Shown one piece after another: positions 8,400 to 16,604 of a stretch of DNA of 49,850 nucleotides. Made by a program: the position numbers and the translations under genes. The notes under the pieces are model-generated. The model did no database searches. It saw only the letters and a program-made list of their open reading frames with translations, and was not told where the DNA came from. Positions within the stretch are counted from its first letter, which is position 1; every line of letters starts with the position of its first letter. The stretch is from Proteobacteria bacterium CAG:495 (GTDB lineage Bacteria > Pseudomonadota > Alphaproteobacteria > RF32 > CAG-239): contig HF995323.1 in NCBI GenBank assembly GCA_000432275.1, positions 1 through 49,850 on the forward strand, given 5' to 3'.

Positions 8400-9038
8400 A
8401 TGAAAAAGATTTTTGTGTTTTGGCTACTTTTGTGTTGCGGTATGCTGTTTTCCTGTTCTTCGGACAAAGATGACGGACTGATTGAAAAGCATCAGCACCG
8501 TGCGGTAATCAATAAGCTGTATACCGGGCTGATTCCCCGTTCTGTGCCGCTTTATCCGTTCAGTATTTATGTCATGCGTCTTTCTGATGGCAACGATGTC
8601 TATATGCTGCGTTGGAAAGCCAACATCGATTTGAAAAAAGGTGACGAGATAGACTATGACCTGTCCCGGTTTTGCAACAACGAAATATCCCGCATTAACG
8701 GATACGAGCTGCAATCCCCGGACGACGGCAGCGCTGAGGAGACAACCCCTGCCGGAAGCAGAGGTCTGATTGCCGGCGATCCGTTTGAAGCCGATGTAAT
8801 CGACTTGTTTGACATGGAGATTATCTATGAAATTCCGTTGTTGCCGGTTTCTACCTGGTGTATTGAAATTAACGACGGTTCATTGCTGTTGTGCAAAAAA
8901 GCCTTGATTCCTACCGGTCTGAATATCGGCGATCATTTTGTCTGCAATGTCTATACATTGTATCCCAGCGTCGTATTGGCAATAAAAAAACTGCGTTCTG
9001 ACACGTCCGCCGCATTTGCCGCCGGTTTAAAGAACTGA
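8400..9038 (+). CDS. Putative lipoprotein of unknown function
   Basis: 212 residues with a short lipoprotein signal: a hydrophobic stretch, then the lipobox L-F-S-C at about 16-19, followed by SSDKDD. The Asp residues soon after the cysteine may influence sorting. The mature domain is mixed alpha/beta with repeated I/V-rich strands; no known domain recognised. There is no Shine-Dalgarno sequence; a TATAAT hexamer lies about 20 bases before the ATG, so the transcript may be nearly leaderless. A shared terminator separates it from the convergent proS. Confidence 0.65.
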   Translation: MKKIFVFWLLLCCGMLFSCSSDKDDGLIEKHQHRAVINKLYTGLIPRSVPLYPFSIYVMRLSDGNDVYMLRWKANIDLKKGDEIDYDLSRFCNNEISRINGYELQSPDDGSAEETTPAGSRGLIAGDPFEADVIDLFDMEIIYEIPLLPVSTWCIEINDGSLLLCKKALIPTGLNIGDHFVCNVYTLYPSVVLAIKKLRSDTSAAFAAGLKN

Positions 9039-9040
9039 AC

Positions 9041-9078
9041 AAAAAGACACTCTGACGTATTTTTCAGAGTGTCTTTTT
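9041..9078. terminator. Bidirectional Rho-independent terminator
   Basis: AAAAAGACACTCTGA / TCAGAGTGTCTTTTT, a perfect 15-base stem with an 8-base loop, between the lipoprotein gene and proS. Confidence 0.9.
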
Positions 9079-9097
9079 GTTTTGTAGCGCCGAACCG

Positions 9098-10615
9098 TTA
9101 GTAGGAGCGGGCGTAAATAACGTCCATTTTTGCCGGTTTGCCGGTTAAGAGGCAAATGCCCTCGCTGTCGCTCTGGTCGAACGGAATACAGCGAATGGTA
9201 ATTTTCATTGCCTTCAGGATTTCTTCGCTTTCGGGATCTCCGCACCATTTGCCGCGGACAAAAGCAACTTTCCCCGACGTCCCGTCTTCAATCCATTCGT
9301 TAGACTGCTCGAAATAAGCGCGAAAAGCTTCCGGTGTCGTAATGTCCGTACGGATATTGGCGTCTCGGCGCGCTTTGGCAGCCTCAAACATTTCCTTTTG
9401 AATTCTCTCCAGGCGTTCGACGATGCCGGCTTCAAAGTCGCTGCGGCTCAGAATCTGTTTGCCTTCCGGCGTGCCGAGTTTAATGCGTTCTTTCAGCATA
9501 ACGTTATTGCCGTCGGCATCCCGTTTCCCGATTTCCAAAATGACGGGAGCGCCTTTGCGGGTCCATTCCCAGAATTTGTCAACCGAAGCACGGTCACGTT
9601 TATCCAGTTTAACGCGGATTTTTTCTCCGAACGGCGTTTTGCCTGCAAGGTCTTTCTGAATTTCTTTTATATAAGCCATAATCGCATCTTCGTCCTCAGG
9701 CTTTTTGATAACCGGGATGATAACAACCTGATAGGGTGCAATCCGGGGAGGAACGACCATACCTTCGTCATCGGCATGGGTCATAATGACGCCACCGATT
9801 AAACGGGTTGAAACGCCCCAAGACGTCGTGTAAGCATATTCGGACTGATTTTGTTTATTGATAAACGATATGTTGGCCGACTTGGCAAAGTTCTGCCCCA
9901 AAAAGTGTGATGTACCGGCTTGCAGGGCTTTGCCGTCCTGCATCATCGCTTCCACACAGTAGGTGTCGACAGCTCCCGGGAATTTTTCGTGTTCCGGTTT
10001 GCGGCCGGTTAAAACCGGCATCGCCAGCGTATCTTCGCAAAGTTCGCGATAAGCTTCCAGCATCCGTTTGGTTTCTTCTTCTGCCTCTTGAGCCGTAGAA
10101 TGGGCGGTATGGCCTTCCTGCCATAAAAACTCGCGGGTGCGCAAAAACAGGCGGGGACGCATTTCCCAGCGGACGACGTTTGCCCATTGATTGACCAGAA
10201 CCGGCAGGTCACGGTAGGACTTTACCCATTTTGAAAATGAATCTGCAATAATGGCTTCCGATGTCGGACGGACGATGAGAGGTTCTTCTAATTTTGAATC
10301 AGGAGTAAGCTTGCCGTCTTTCATTGACAGCCGCGAATGCGTAACCACGGCCATTTCTTTGGCAAAACCGTCAACGTGTTCGGCTTCTTTTTGAAAGAAC
10401 GACAATGGAATAAACATCGGAAAATAGCAGTTTTCGTGATCGGTAGATTTGATTTTTTCGTCAAACACGTCTCTGATACGCTCCCAAATGCCGTATCCCC
10501 ACGGTTTGATAACCATACATCCCGGGCTGGAGGAGTTTTCCGCCATGTCAGCCTCGTTGACAACACACTGGTACCATTCGGGATAATTATCTTTTCTGAT
10601 TTTCTTTAAAGTCAT
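9098..10615 (-). CDS. proS: Prolyl-tRNA synthetase, archaeal/eukaryal type
   Basis: 505-residue class II aminoacyl-tRNA synthetase that charges tRNA-Pro. It is the short archaeal/eukaryal-type (type 3) enzyme, without the bacterial editing insertion domain. Visible hallmarks are GCMVIKPWGYGIWERI near the N-terminus, RPTSEAIIADSF, motif 2 around VRWEMRPRLFLRTREF-LWQEGHTAH, motif 3 in IGGVIMTHADDEGMVVPP, and a C-terminal region ending in the aromatic VIYARSY. The start at 10615 has an AAGGA ribosome site. Most alphaproteobacteria I know of carry the bacterial-type enzyme, so this copy suggests replacement by transfer. Confidence 0.95.
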   Translation of the reverse strand: MTLKKIRKDNYPEWYQCVVNEADMAENSSSPGCMVIKPWGYGIWERIRDVFDEKIKSTDHENCYFPMFIPLSFFQKEAEHVDGFAKEMAVVTHSRLSMKDGKLTPDSKLEEPLIVRPTSEAIIADSFSKWVKSYRDLPVLVNQWANVVRWEMRPRLFLRTREFLWQEGHTAHSTAQEAEEETKRMLEAYRELCEDTLAMPVLTGRKPEHEKFPGAVDTYCVEAMMQDGKALQAGTSHFLGQNFAKSANISFINKQNQSEYAYTTSWGVSTRLIGGVIMTHADDEGMVVPPRIAPYQVVIIPVIKKPEDEDAIMAYIKEIQKDLAGKTPFGEKIRVKLDKRDRASVDKFWEWTRKGAPVILEIGKRDADGNNVMLKERIKLGTPEGKQILSRSDFEAGIVERLERIQKEMFEAAKARRDANIRTDITTPEAFRAYFEQSNEWIEDGTSGKVAFVRGKWCGDPESEEILKAMKITIRCIPFDQSDSEGICLLTGKPAKMDVIYARSY

Positions 10616-10714
10616 ATGTTTATTCCTTTTTTCATAACGTAACGAAAAGCCCGCGCCCCCAATGGCGCAGGCAACAGAGCTAATCTATCAGATTAAATTA
10701 AAAATGCAAACGTT

Positions 10715-11257
10715 TTAAAAGTCTTTGTTTTTCATTTTGCCGATGATGTCGTCAGGGTGTAAAAGTCCGGCAAAGCAGGGAGCCCAGATGCGTTCTTCGA
10801 AAAACTTGCATAATTTGTCGGCCTTTAGCCCGGGAATATCAAAGGTCGACGTGCCGCATTTGGGAATAATAATCTTGTAGCCGTACTCAAAAGCGGCTTT
10901 ACAGGTGGCATCGATGCAATATTCCGTCTGTAATCCGGTAAGGATGATGTTTTTGACCATTTTGCTGTCAAGATAAGCCTTTAGCCCGGTTTCTTTAAAT
11001 GCGCTGTTAAAATTTTTATCAAAAACGCCGTCGTTTTCCCGGGGATACAGCGATTTGCATATTTCCCAGTCCGCCGTTCCTTTTTCCAGAGGAGAGCCTT
11101 TTCCGCCGTTGTGTCTGAAATAAATGACTTCAATGCCGTTTTCTCTGGCGGTCCCGGCAAGAGAAGTTATATTCGACAGCAGTTGTTCCTCCCGGTAAGG
11201 GCGGCGTTTGAGCAGGCCTTCCTGCATATCGACAATCAGCAGTACAGTGTTTTCCAT
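10715..11257 (-). CDS. Isochorismatase-like cysteine hydrolase
   Basis: About 180 residues, single-domain cysteine hydrolase of the nicotinamidase/isochorismatase superfamily. The catalytic triad is visible as D11 (VDMQ), K82 (FDKNF) and C115 (TEYC), numbered from the first of two adjacent ATGs. The start is either 11260 or 11257; GGAGAG is better spaced for 11257. The family hydrolyses amides, ureido compounds or isochorismate. The substrate is not readable here because metal-site residues typical of true nicotinamidases (D-x-H) are not evident. It lies between proS and the Cys/His-rich gene, all on the minus strand but separated by gaps of 99 and 162 bases. Confidence 0.85.
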   Translation of the reverse strand: MENTVLLIVDMQEGLLKRRPYREEQLLSNITSLAGTARENGIEVIYFRHNGGKGSPLEKGTADWEICKSLYPRENDGVFDKNFNSAFKETGLKAYLDSKMVKNIILTGLQTEYCIDATCKAAFEYGYKIIIPKCGTSTFDIPGLKADKLCKFFEERIWAPCFAGLLHPDDIIGKMKNKDF

Positions 11258-11367
11258 CATTCTCTCCGTTTATATGGACTGATTTTAATCGGAGCGATGG
11301 CGGATGTCAATCTTTTGCCGTACGCTTATGCAACATAACAATGATGAACTGGGTTTAATGCCGGCAT

Positions 11368-11405
11368 AAAAAAGGAGCTTTCTTTGAAAGAAAAGCTCCT
11401 TTTTT
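11368..11405. terminator. Rho-independent terminator
   Basis: AAAAAAGGAGCTTT / AAAGCTCCTTTTTT hairpin immediately downstream of the minus-strand Cys/His-rich gene. Confidence 0.85.
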
Positions 11406-11419
11406 GCGCTCTGTCGAGA

Positions 11420-11986
11420 CTAATGGATTTTGCCGACGGCTTTTACCGCTTTTCGGTTGGCTTTCTCGCCCATCATTTCCTGTATGTTCATTTTCATTCT
11501 GGCATCCATGTGGCGCTGCCGCATATCGCTTCTGGCTTTCATTTGTTCCATCGCCAGGTCTCTGTTTTCGCGTGCCTGTTTGACAAGCAGTTCTTTTTGT
11601 TCCTGCGTAAAGCCGGACTTGTCAATCTTTTTTATGGCGGTGTTGTACTCTTCATTAATGTCCTTGGTCTTTTCGTTTATGCGGTTTTTCATACAGCCGC
11701 TGTCGCATTTTCTGCCCTTGGGGCATTTGCAGCCGTCTTTAGTTCCGTTGTCACAGCCGCAGTCAAGCTTTTTGCTGTTTTCCTTGTGGTGTTTATTGTG
11801 CATTTTTTTATGCATCTTCTTTTGCATCGGTTCATTTGAGCCGTCATATTGATAATCCTGCTCTGCCGCATATGCCGGAACCACGTCTTTTTCGGTCGTG
11901 TTTTTGCGTTGGGCCAAGGCGTCAGAACTGCTGATAAGCATTATGGCGGGCAGAATGACCGCCAGCGAATATACAAACTTTTTCAT
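11420..11986 (-). CDS. Exported Cys/His-rich protein with Spy/CpxP-like C-terminal helix
   Basis: 188 residues from the preferred start at 11986 (MKKFVYS), which is spaced correctly from GAAAGGG; an in-frame ATG at 12001 is too far upstream. A signal peptide ends at DALA-QRK. The mature protein then has a Met/His/Lys-rich stretch (MQKKMHKKMHNKHHKE) followed by a cluster of seven cysteines (CGC..., CKC, C..., C in a ~25-residue span). The last ~90 residues are helical, with FTQEQKELL (an LTxxQ-like motif) and Met/Arg-rich repeats. This layout resembles periplasmic metal-responsive or chaperone proteins of the Spy/CpxP/ZraP kind, with an added metal-binding segment; that is inference. Confidence 0.65.
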   Translation of the reverse strand: MKKFVYSLAVILPAIMLISSSDALAQRKNTTEKDVVPAYAAEQDYQYDGSNEPMQKKMHKKMHNKHHKENSKKLDCGCDNGTKDGCKCPKGRKCDSGCMKNRINEKTKDINEEYNTAIKKIDKSGFTQEQKELLVKQARENRDLAMEQMKARSDMRQRHMDARMKMNIQEMMGEKANRKAVKAVGKIH

Positions 11987-12083
11987 CAACATCCCTTTCA
12001 AAAAATTACACTACGACTACTGAAAATAATCGGCGGAACCGATTTTACAAGCCGGCCGGAGCACAAATTTCAATAAATATTTC

Positions 12084-12111
12084 TTGCAAACTAAAATAGT
12101 TGGGTTACACT
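12084..12111 (+). promoter_or_regulatory. Putative cspA promoter
   Basis: TTGCAA (12084-12089) and TACACT (12106-12111), 16-base spacing. It would give a transcript with a leader of about 180 bases before the cspA start, typical for cold-shock genes. Confidence 0.4.
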
Positions 12112-12114
12112 TAA

Positions 12115-12297
12115 AGCTGTAACTAAGCTCTGTGGTCTAAGGGTGAATGCTTTTGAATAATTGTTGATACCAATTTGTATTGGCAATAAACAGTTTTACC
12201 ACTGATACGAAGTTATGTTCGGGCAGAGTTAAGCCTTGGCATAAGGGATAACGACGCTCATTGATTTTTTAACCTGTTATTTAAAAGGATATTCGCT
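12115..12297 (+). promoter_or_regulatory. Long cspA 5' leader
   Basis: About 180 bases of non-coding sequence directly before cspA. It contains a small hairpin (CCAAT / ATTGG with a TTGT loop near 12172-12185) and ends in AAAAGGAT before the start codon. Cold-shock genes often carry thermosensing leaders of this length; structure switching here is inference. Confidence 0.4.
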
Positions 12298-12501
12298 ATG
12301 GCAACAGGAACAGTTAAATGGTTTAACAACAAAAAAGGTTATGGCTTCATCACTCCGGATGAGGGCGGACAGGACATTTTCGTTCACATTTCTGCTGTAC
12401 AAAAAGCCGGCCTGCGCTCTTTGGAAGAAGGCGCTAAAATCAGTTATGAGTTGTTGTCTGAAAGAGGCAAAACTGTTGCTGGTAACTTAAAGCTCGCTTA
12501 G
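12298..12501 (+). CDS. cspA: Cold-shock protein (CspA family)
   Basis: 67-residue single cold-shock domain, an OB-fold that binds single-stranded RNA and melts secondary structure. RNP1 is KGYGFIT (near residue 13) and RNP2 is DIFVHIS (about 26-32); the opening GTVKWFN is canonical. The ATG at 12298 follows AAAAGGAT. It is preceded by a long leader and followed by its own terminator, so it is monocistronic. Confidence 0.97.
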   Translation: MATGTVKWFNNKKGYGFITPDEGGQDIFVHISAVQKAGLRSLEEGAKISYELLSERGKTVAGNLKLA

Positions 12502-12516
12502 TTATTGCAAGTTTTC

Positions 12517-12552
12517 AAAAAATCCTCCGTCGTTGGGCGGGGGATTTTTTTT
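12517..12552 (+). terminator. Rho-independent terminator of cspA
   Basis: AAAAAATCCTCCG / CGGGGGATTTTTT with one G-U pair, followed by a T-run, 16 bases after the cspA stop. Confidence 0.85.
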
Positions 12553-12654
12553 ACAGAAAAGTTACAATTTTGACAAAAATAAATTTTAGATTGAACCGAA
12601 GGTTAAAATAGGCTATCATATTGTCAATGCGTGATAAAAAAGGGACGGATTGTC

Positions 12655-14244
12655 ATGGATATTAAAGAGCTTCTTAAAAAGGGCCTTTACAAAGACCTGA
12701 GCTATAATGATTTGTGGGAACTGGAACAAGATGCTGAGGATTTGGCCGCGTATATAAGCCAGGATGCGGCATTGGCCGCTGCCATCGGCAATTTCCGAAC
12801 CTACGTTGCTCGCCGCAATATGGATTTGCAAACGCTTGAAATTAGACAGAGTATCCGTAATAATCTGGAAGTTCTTAACCGTCTTCGCCGACAGATAGAT
12901 GTTTTCGGGCTGAATGGGGAAGGGGAATATCTTTATGCCGACGTGTCACCCCTTGCCGGATTTTTTCAGCGGTTGAACATTGTCAATTATGAAAACAGCG
13001 ATAAAGTGGACGCGTCAGCCGTTCGGACGACGGCACAACGGGTAGCATTCCTTGCGGTTGTGCAGGAGTTGGTGCTGAATGACAAGTTTTCCAAGATGTC
13101 GCCGCAGGCACAGGAGCATAAATATGTCTCAGCCTTGACGGAAGCGATGGAAACCTATGCCTTTAATCTGGTTGCCGGACAATTGAGTGAAGACATTGTC
13201 GGAAAAGTTTCGCCCCGCAGCAGCGGAGACTTGTCAAAGGCTGGGCAAAAACAGCTGCAAGAGCATGCCGAACAGCGTTTTGGTTCTATGATAGACCCCG
13301 CCAGCCGCGAGCCGGTGAAAATCACCAATACCAATTTTGTCGCCACATCTGCCGTAGAAATTTCCCGTTTGGAAAAAAGTGCGCTGAAACTGGCGGTAAA
13401 AACCGAAGTAAAGGAACCCGCGGCACAGGTGGTGGATGAAGGAAAGCAGATTTCCGCTTTGGCGCCGGAGACTTATCCTTTGGCCAAAGAACTGGCCTCC
13501 GTTGCCGAAATATCTTTTTTGGCGGATCAGAATATTTATAATGCGTTTCGGGTCAACAAAGCCATCCGCACCGCATTAAAAAAGGTTCCCGAGACTTCAA
13601 AGACGTTTTTTGCCTTTTTCCACGAACAGCGAAAACAGCTGGCCGTTTTCAGCTCCGCTGTGGCAAAAGGTATTCGTCAGGCGGTCAACACGATTAAAAC
13701 GGTTACTCGGCTGGGACTGGTCTCAGATAAGATTGCCGCCGGAGTAAAAAAGGTTTTGCCTGCTTTGCACGATTCCAACGAGGCACAGAATTCCGGAGCA
13801 GAGATGCAGTTGTTGTCACCGCAGCAGGTTTTGGCCTTAAAGCACGATTTGGAACAGCTGCGTACGTTGTCTCGTCAGGCGGCTCAAAATGAGATGCCGA
13901 CTTCCAAGACTAAAACCGCCATGCTCCCCGAATGGCTCAAGTTCCGCCGTTCTTTCGAAAACAGCCGTTTTAACCGGATAATTTTTACGGAAAACAAAGT
14001 AACGCGCCAATTTGCCCAAACAATGGAAAAAGCCTCCGAAATGCCGTCTTTTGAAAAACACGTATCTTCCCGGACGATGGAAAAACTGCACAACAAACCT
14101 CAAACGGCGGAAACTGAAACGAAAAACGCCGAACCTTCTTCTCAAAAGGGTCGGCTTCAGCCTAAAGGCAAAAAAACGATAAGTCGTTGGCTTCCTCAGT
14201 TTATTCGCAGACTGCAAAATCGCTCGTCGTCAACAACCCGTTAA
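12655..14244 (+). CDS. Large hypothetical helical protein
   Basis: 529 residues from the ATG at 12655, chosen because AAGGGACGG precedes it at proper spacing; a GTG at 12631 in frame lies before that site. No signal peptide or clear membrane helix. It is predominantly helical, with alanine-rich segments, and becomes strongly basic toward the C-terminus (KGRLQPKGKKTISRWLPQF), which could bind nucleic acid or membranes. Ribosome site and terminator support a real gene. I do not recognise a family. Confidence 0.65.
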   Translation: MDIKELLKKGLYKDLSYNDLWELEQDAEDLAAYISQDAALAAAIGNFRTYVARRNMDLQTLEIRQSIRNNLEVLNRLRRQIDVFGLNGEGEYLYADVSPLAGFFQRLNIVNYENSDKVDASAVRTTAQRVAFLAVVQELVLNDKFSKMSPQAQEHKYVSALTEAMETYAFNLVAGQLSEDIVGKVSPRSSGDLSKAGQKQLQEHAEQRFGSMIDPASREPVKITNTNFVATSAVEISRLEKSALKLAVKTEVKEPAAQVVDEGKQISALAPETYPLAKELASVAEISFLADQNIYNAFRVNKAIRTALKKVPETSKTFFAFFHEQRKQLAVFSSAVAKGIRQAVNTIKTVTRLGLVSDKIAAGVKKVLPALHDSNEAQNSGAEMQLLSPQQVLALKHDLEQLRTLSRQAAQNEMPTSKTKTAMLPEWLKFRRSFENSRFNRIIFTENKVTRQFAQTMEKASEMPSFEKHVSSRTMEKLHNKPQTAETETKNAEPSSQKGRLQPKGKKTISRWLPQFIRRLQNRSSSTTR

Positions 14245-14277
14245 AAAAGAGCCGCCTTGTTCAGGCGGCTCTTTTTT
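14243..14277. terminator. Bidirectional Rho-independent terminator
   Basis: Perfect 15-base stem AAAAAAGAGCCGCCT / AGGCGGCTCTTTTTT with a TGTTC loop, between the large hypothetical gene (plus) and rubrerythrin (minus). Confidence 0.92.
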
Positions 14278-14295
14278 AGTCCTGGAGTTAGAGAA

Positions 14296-14835
14296 TTAAA
14301 ACTCTTCCTGCAGTTCAAAGAAGTATGCCTGCGGATGATCGCAAACCGGGCATTTTTCCGGAGCTTTCGGAGATTCTACACGGTGGCCGCAGTTGGCGCA
14401 TTCCCAAATGACTTTGGTCGGGCGTTCAAAGATTTTGCCTTCGCACAGAGAGTCCAACAGAGCCTGATATCTTTCTTCGTGGCCTTTTTCAATTTTGCCG
14501 ACAGATTCAAACAGGAAAGCGATTTTGTCAAAACCTTCTTCTCTGGCTTCTTTGGCCATGCGGGCATACATGTCGGTCCATTCATAGTTTTCGCCGGCAG
14601 CAGCGTCTTTAAGGTTCTCGATAGTTGAGGGAACTTCGCCGCCGTGCAGGAGCTTGAACCAGATTTTGGCATGCTCTTTTTCATTGTTGGCAGTTTGTTC
14701 AAACTTGTCGGCAATGATGTTGTAGCCTTCTTTTTTTGCTTTGGAAGCGTAATAGGTATATTTGTTGCGGGCCTGAGATTCGCCGGCAAAAGCTTCCATC
14801 AGGTTTTTTTCTGTTTTTGAACCTTTAAGTTCCAT
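14296..14835 (-). CDS. rbr: Rubrerythrin
   Basis: 179-residue cytoplasmic peroxidase that reduces hydrogen peroxide with electrons from rubredoxin or NADH systems in anaerobes. The N-terminal ferritin-like four-helix domain shows the diiron ligands E19, the E52-x-x-H55 pair and the second-half E-x-x-H (EKGHEERY). The C-terminal rubredoxin-like domain has C-A-N-C and C-P-V-C. The start is preceded by AAAGGAGAAT. It is 32 bases downstream of the Fur-family gene on the same strand, so the two are probably co-transcribed from the divergent Fur-box region. Confidence 0.97.
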   Translation of the reverse strand: MELKGSKTEKNLMEAFAGESQARNKYTYYASKAKKEGYNIIADKFEQTANNEKEHAKIWFKLLHGGEVPSTIENLKDAAAGENYEWTDMYARMAKEAREEGFDKIAFLFESVGKIEKGHEERYQALLDSLCEGKIFERPTKVIWECANCGHRVESPKAPEKCPVCDHPQAYFFELQEEF

Positions 14836-14867
14836 AGTACTATTCTCCTTTAAGAATAAAAAATAAG

Positions 14868-15248
14868 TTAATTCACCTTTTTACAATCACAGCAGAGTCC
14901 CTTAAAGGTAATCTCGCAGGATTCTGCCGCCATCCCGGTTGCAGCCAAAACCTTTTCTGCCAAATCGGGAGCAATATCATAAGGCACATCATACACCTTA
15001 TTACATTTAGAGCAAATGAAATGATAATGATTGTGGGTATTATGGTCAAAATGAGCCACGCCGTCCAATCCTTCGATTTTGCGGATTATCCCTTCATTTG
15101 CCAGTAAGTTCAGGTTACGGTAAACCGTAGCCAGGCTTAAGTTGGGTTCTTTTTCTTTCAAAACGGTATAAATGAAATCGGCCGTAGGATGAACGACGTT
15201 CTCCCTCAAAGCTTTCAAAATCAAATCCCTTTGTCTTGAATATTTCAT
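14868..15248 (-). CDS. Fur-family transcriptional regulator (Fur/PerR-like)
   Basis: 126-residue winged-helix repressor. The DNA-binding domain includes LSLATVYRNLNLL, the family's recognition helix. The dimerisation/metal domain shows the H-rich HFDHNTHNHYHFIC and two zinc-type pairs, C-S-K-C and C-C-D-C near the C-terminus. The second pair is characteristic of structural zinc in PerR and many Furs. Position next to rubrerythrin and opposite a flavodiiron protein favours a peroxide-sensing (PerR-like) role over iron homeostasis, but sequence alone does not settle it. A Fur-type palindrome lies 17 bases upstream of its start, implying autoregulation. Confidence 0.92.
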   Translation of the reverse strand: MKYSRQRDLILKALRENVVHPTADFIYTVLKEKEPNLSLATVYRNLNLLANEGIIRKIEGLDGVAHFDHNTHNHYHFICSKCNKVYDVPYDIAPDLAEKVLAATGMAAESCEITFKGLCCDCKKVN

Positions 15249-15263
15249 TGTTTAATCCCTAAC

Positions 15264-15284
15264 TGATAATGATTATCGTTATTG
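15264..15284. promoter_or_regulatory. Fur/PerR-type operator
   Basis: GATAAT-G-ATTATC (15265-15277) is a perfect palindrome, continued by CGTTATTG. It sits in the divergent region between the Fur-family gene and the flavodiiron gene and could control both. It resembles the classical Fur box core. Confidence 0.7.
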
Positions 15285-15363
15285 TTAATAGTTTATTTTT
15301 TTATTGTCAATATTAATTTTAGGTATTATTTACAATAACAGCAAAAACAAATATGAGGAGAAG

Positions 15364-16548
15364 ATGATGAAAGGCTTTGAAATCAAAAAAGATATTTACT
15401 GGGTCGGCGTAAAAGACTGGAATCTGGTAGAGTTTCACGGATATTCCACGCCGCACGGTTCAACGTATAACTCTTATTTGATTATGGATGAAAAAATTAC
15501 TTTGGTTGACGGCGTCAAACATTATATGTCTAAAGAACAGCTGGCTCGAATTTCCAGTCTGACCGATTTTTCAAAAATCGCCTATATTGTGGTAAATCAC
15601 GTTGAAATGGACCATTCCGGCAACATTCCTGATATTATGAAGCTTGCTCCTCAGGCTAAAATAATCACCAACAGCGCCGGGAAACAGGCTTTGGAAGCTC
15701 ACTTCGACACCACCGGCTGGGAATATGAACTGATTAAGACCGGAGATTCCGTTTCCATCGGCAAACGCACGCTGGAGTTTATGACTACCCCGATGCTGCA
15801 TTGGCCTGATTCTATGATGACTTATGTAAAAGAGGATAAATTGCTGTTGTCAAACGACGGCTTCGGCCAGCACTATGCATCGGATGCTCTTTTTGTAAAA
15901 GACGCTCCGCTTGACGTCGTGACCGAAAATGCCAAGAGCTATTATGCCAATATTCTCTTTCCGTTCGGCTGTCAGGCTGAAAAGGCCCTCAAAACGGCCG
16001 GCGACCTGGGGTTGGATATTGATATGATAGCCCCGTCGCATGGATTGATTTGGTCCGGCAAAGACGAGGTAAACACTATTCTTGGCCTGTATGCCAAATG
16101 GTCCTCCTGCGGCAATGAAGGCAAAGCGGTCATCGTTTATGACTCTATGTGGGGCGCCACGGCGGCAATGGCCGAAACTGCTATGGCTGTTTTGCAGGAT
16201 GCCGGCATTCCGGTCACCAAACATTGTTTGGCTGTAAAGAACGTATCGGAAGTTATGGTTGATTTTCTGGATGCCAAATATGTTCTTATCGGCAATCCGA
16301 CACTGAACAATCAGCTGTTTCCCCGGGTTGCCGGTTTTGTAACTTATATGCGCGGTCTGCAGCCCAAAAACAAGGTTGCTCTGGCGTTTGGCTCTTATGG
16401 TTGGCGTCCGGGCGTCGTCAAACAGATTCAACAGGTCTTTGATGAGCTCGGCTGGCAAAGCGTTGAGCCTTTTGAAGAAAAATACACGCCCAAATCCGAT
16501 GTACTCGAGAAATTTGCCGAGCGTGTCAAGGAGTTGATAAAACTCTAA
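15364..16548 (+). CDS. Flavodiiron protein (A-type flavoprotein, FprA/ROO-like)
   Basis: About 394 residues. Reduces oxygen to water (or nitric oxide to nitrous oxide) in the cytoplasm of anaerobes. The N-terminal metallo-beta-lactamase-like domain carries the diiron ligands H79-x-E81-x-D83-H84, H146, D165 and H226. The C-terminal flavodoxin-like domain begins near residue 250 with the FMN loop YDSMWGATAAMAE. The start is one of two adjacent ATGs at 15364 and 15367 behind GAGGAGAAG; an upstream in-frame extension overlaps the operator region. Its Fur-type operator and rubrerythrin neighbour place it in an oxygen/peroxide detoxification regulon. Confidence 0.95.
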   Translation: MMKGFEIKKDIYWVGVKDWNLVEFHGYSTPHGSTYNSYLIMDEKITLVDGVKHYMSKEQLARISSLTDFSKIAYIVVNHVEMDHSGNIPDIMKLAPQAKIITNSAGKQALEAHFDTTGWEYELIKTGDSVSIGKRTLEFMTTPMLHWPDSMMTYVKEDKLLLSNDGFGQHYASDALFVKDAPLDVVTENAKSYYANILFPFGCQAEKALKTAGDLGLDIDMIAPSHGLIWSGKDEVNTILGLYAKWSSCGNEGKAVIVYDSMWGATAAMAETAMAVLQDAGIPVTKHCLAVKNVSEVMVDFLDAKYVLIGNPTLNNQLFPRVAGFVTYMRGLQPKNKVALAFGSYGWRPGVVKQIQQVFDELGWQSVEPFEEKYTPKSDVLEKFAERVKELIKL

Positions 16549-16561
16549 AAAGGTTAAAATG

Positions 16562-16601
16562 AAAGAAACCGTTTTGAGCCAATGCCCAAAACGGTTTCTT
16601 T
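16562..16601. terminator. Bidirectional Rho-independent terminator
   Basis: AAAGAAACCGTTTTG / CAAAACGGTTTCTTT, a perfect 15-base stem with a 10-base loop, between the flavodiiron gene and the convergent gene at 16605. A related stem (AGAAAACCGTT / AACGGTTTTCT) occurs at 17457-17498. Confidence 0.9.
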
Positions 16602-16604
16602 TTT

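Noticed and set aside
8282..8467. 61-codon minus-strand frame overlapping the lipoprotein start
   Set aside because: No ribosome site, no recognisable protein, overlaps the signal peptide of a better gene.
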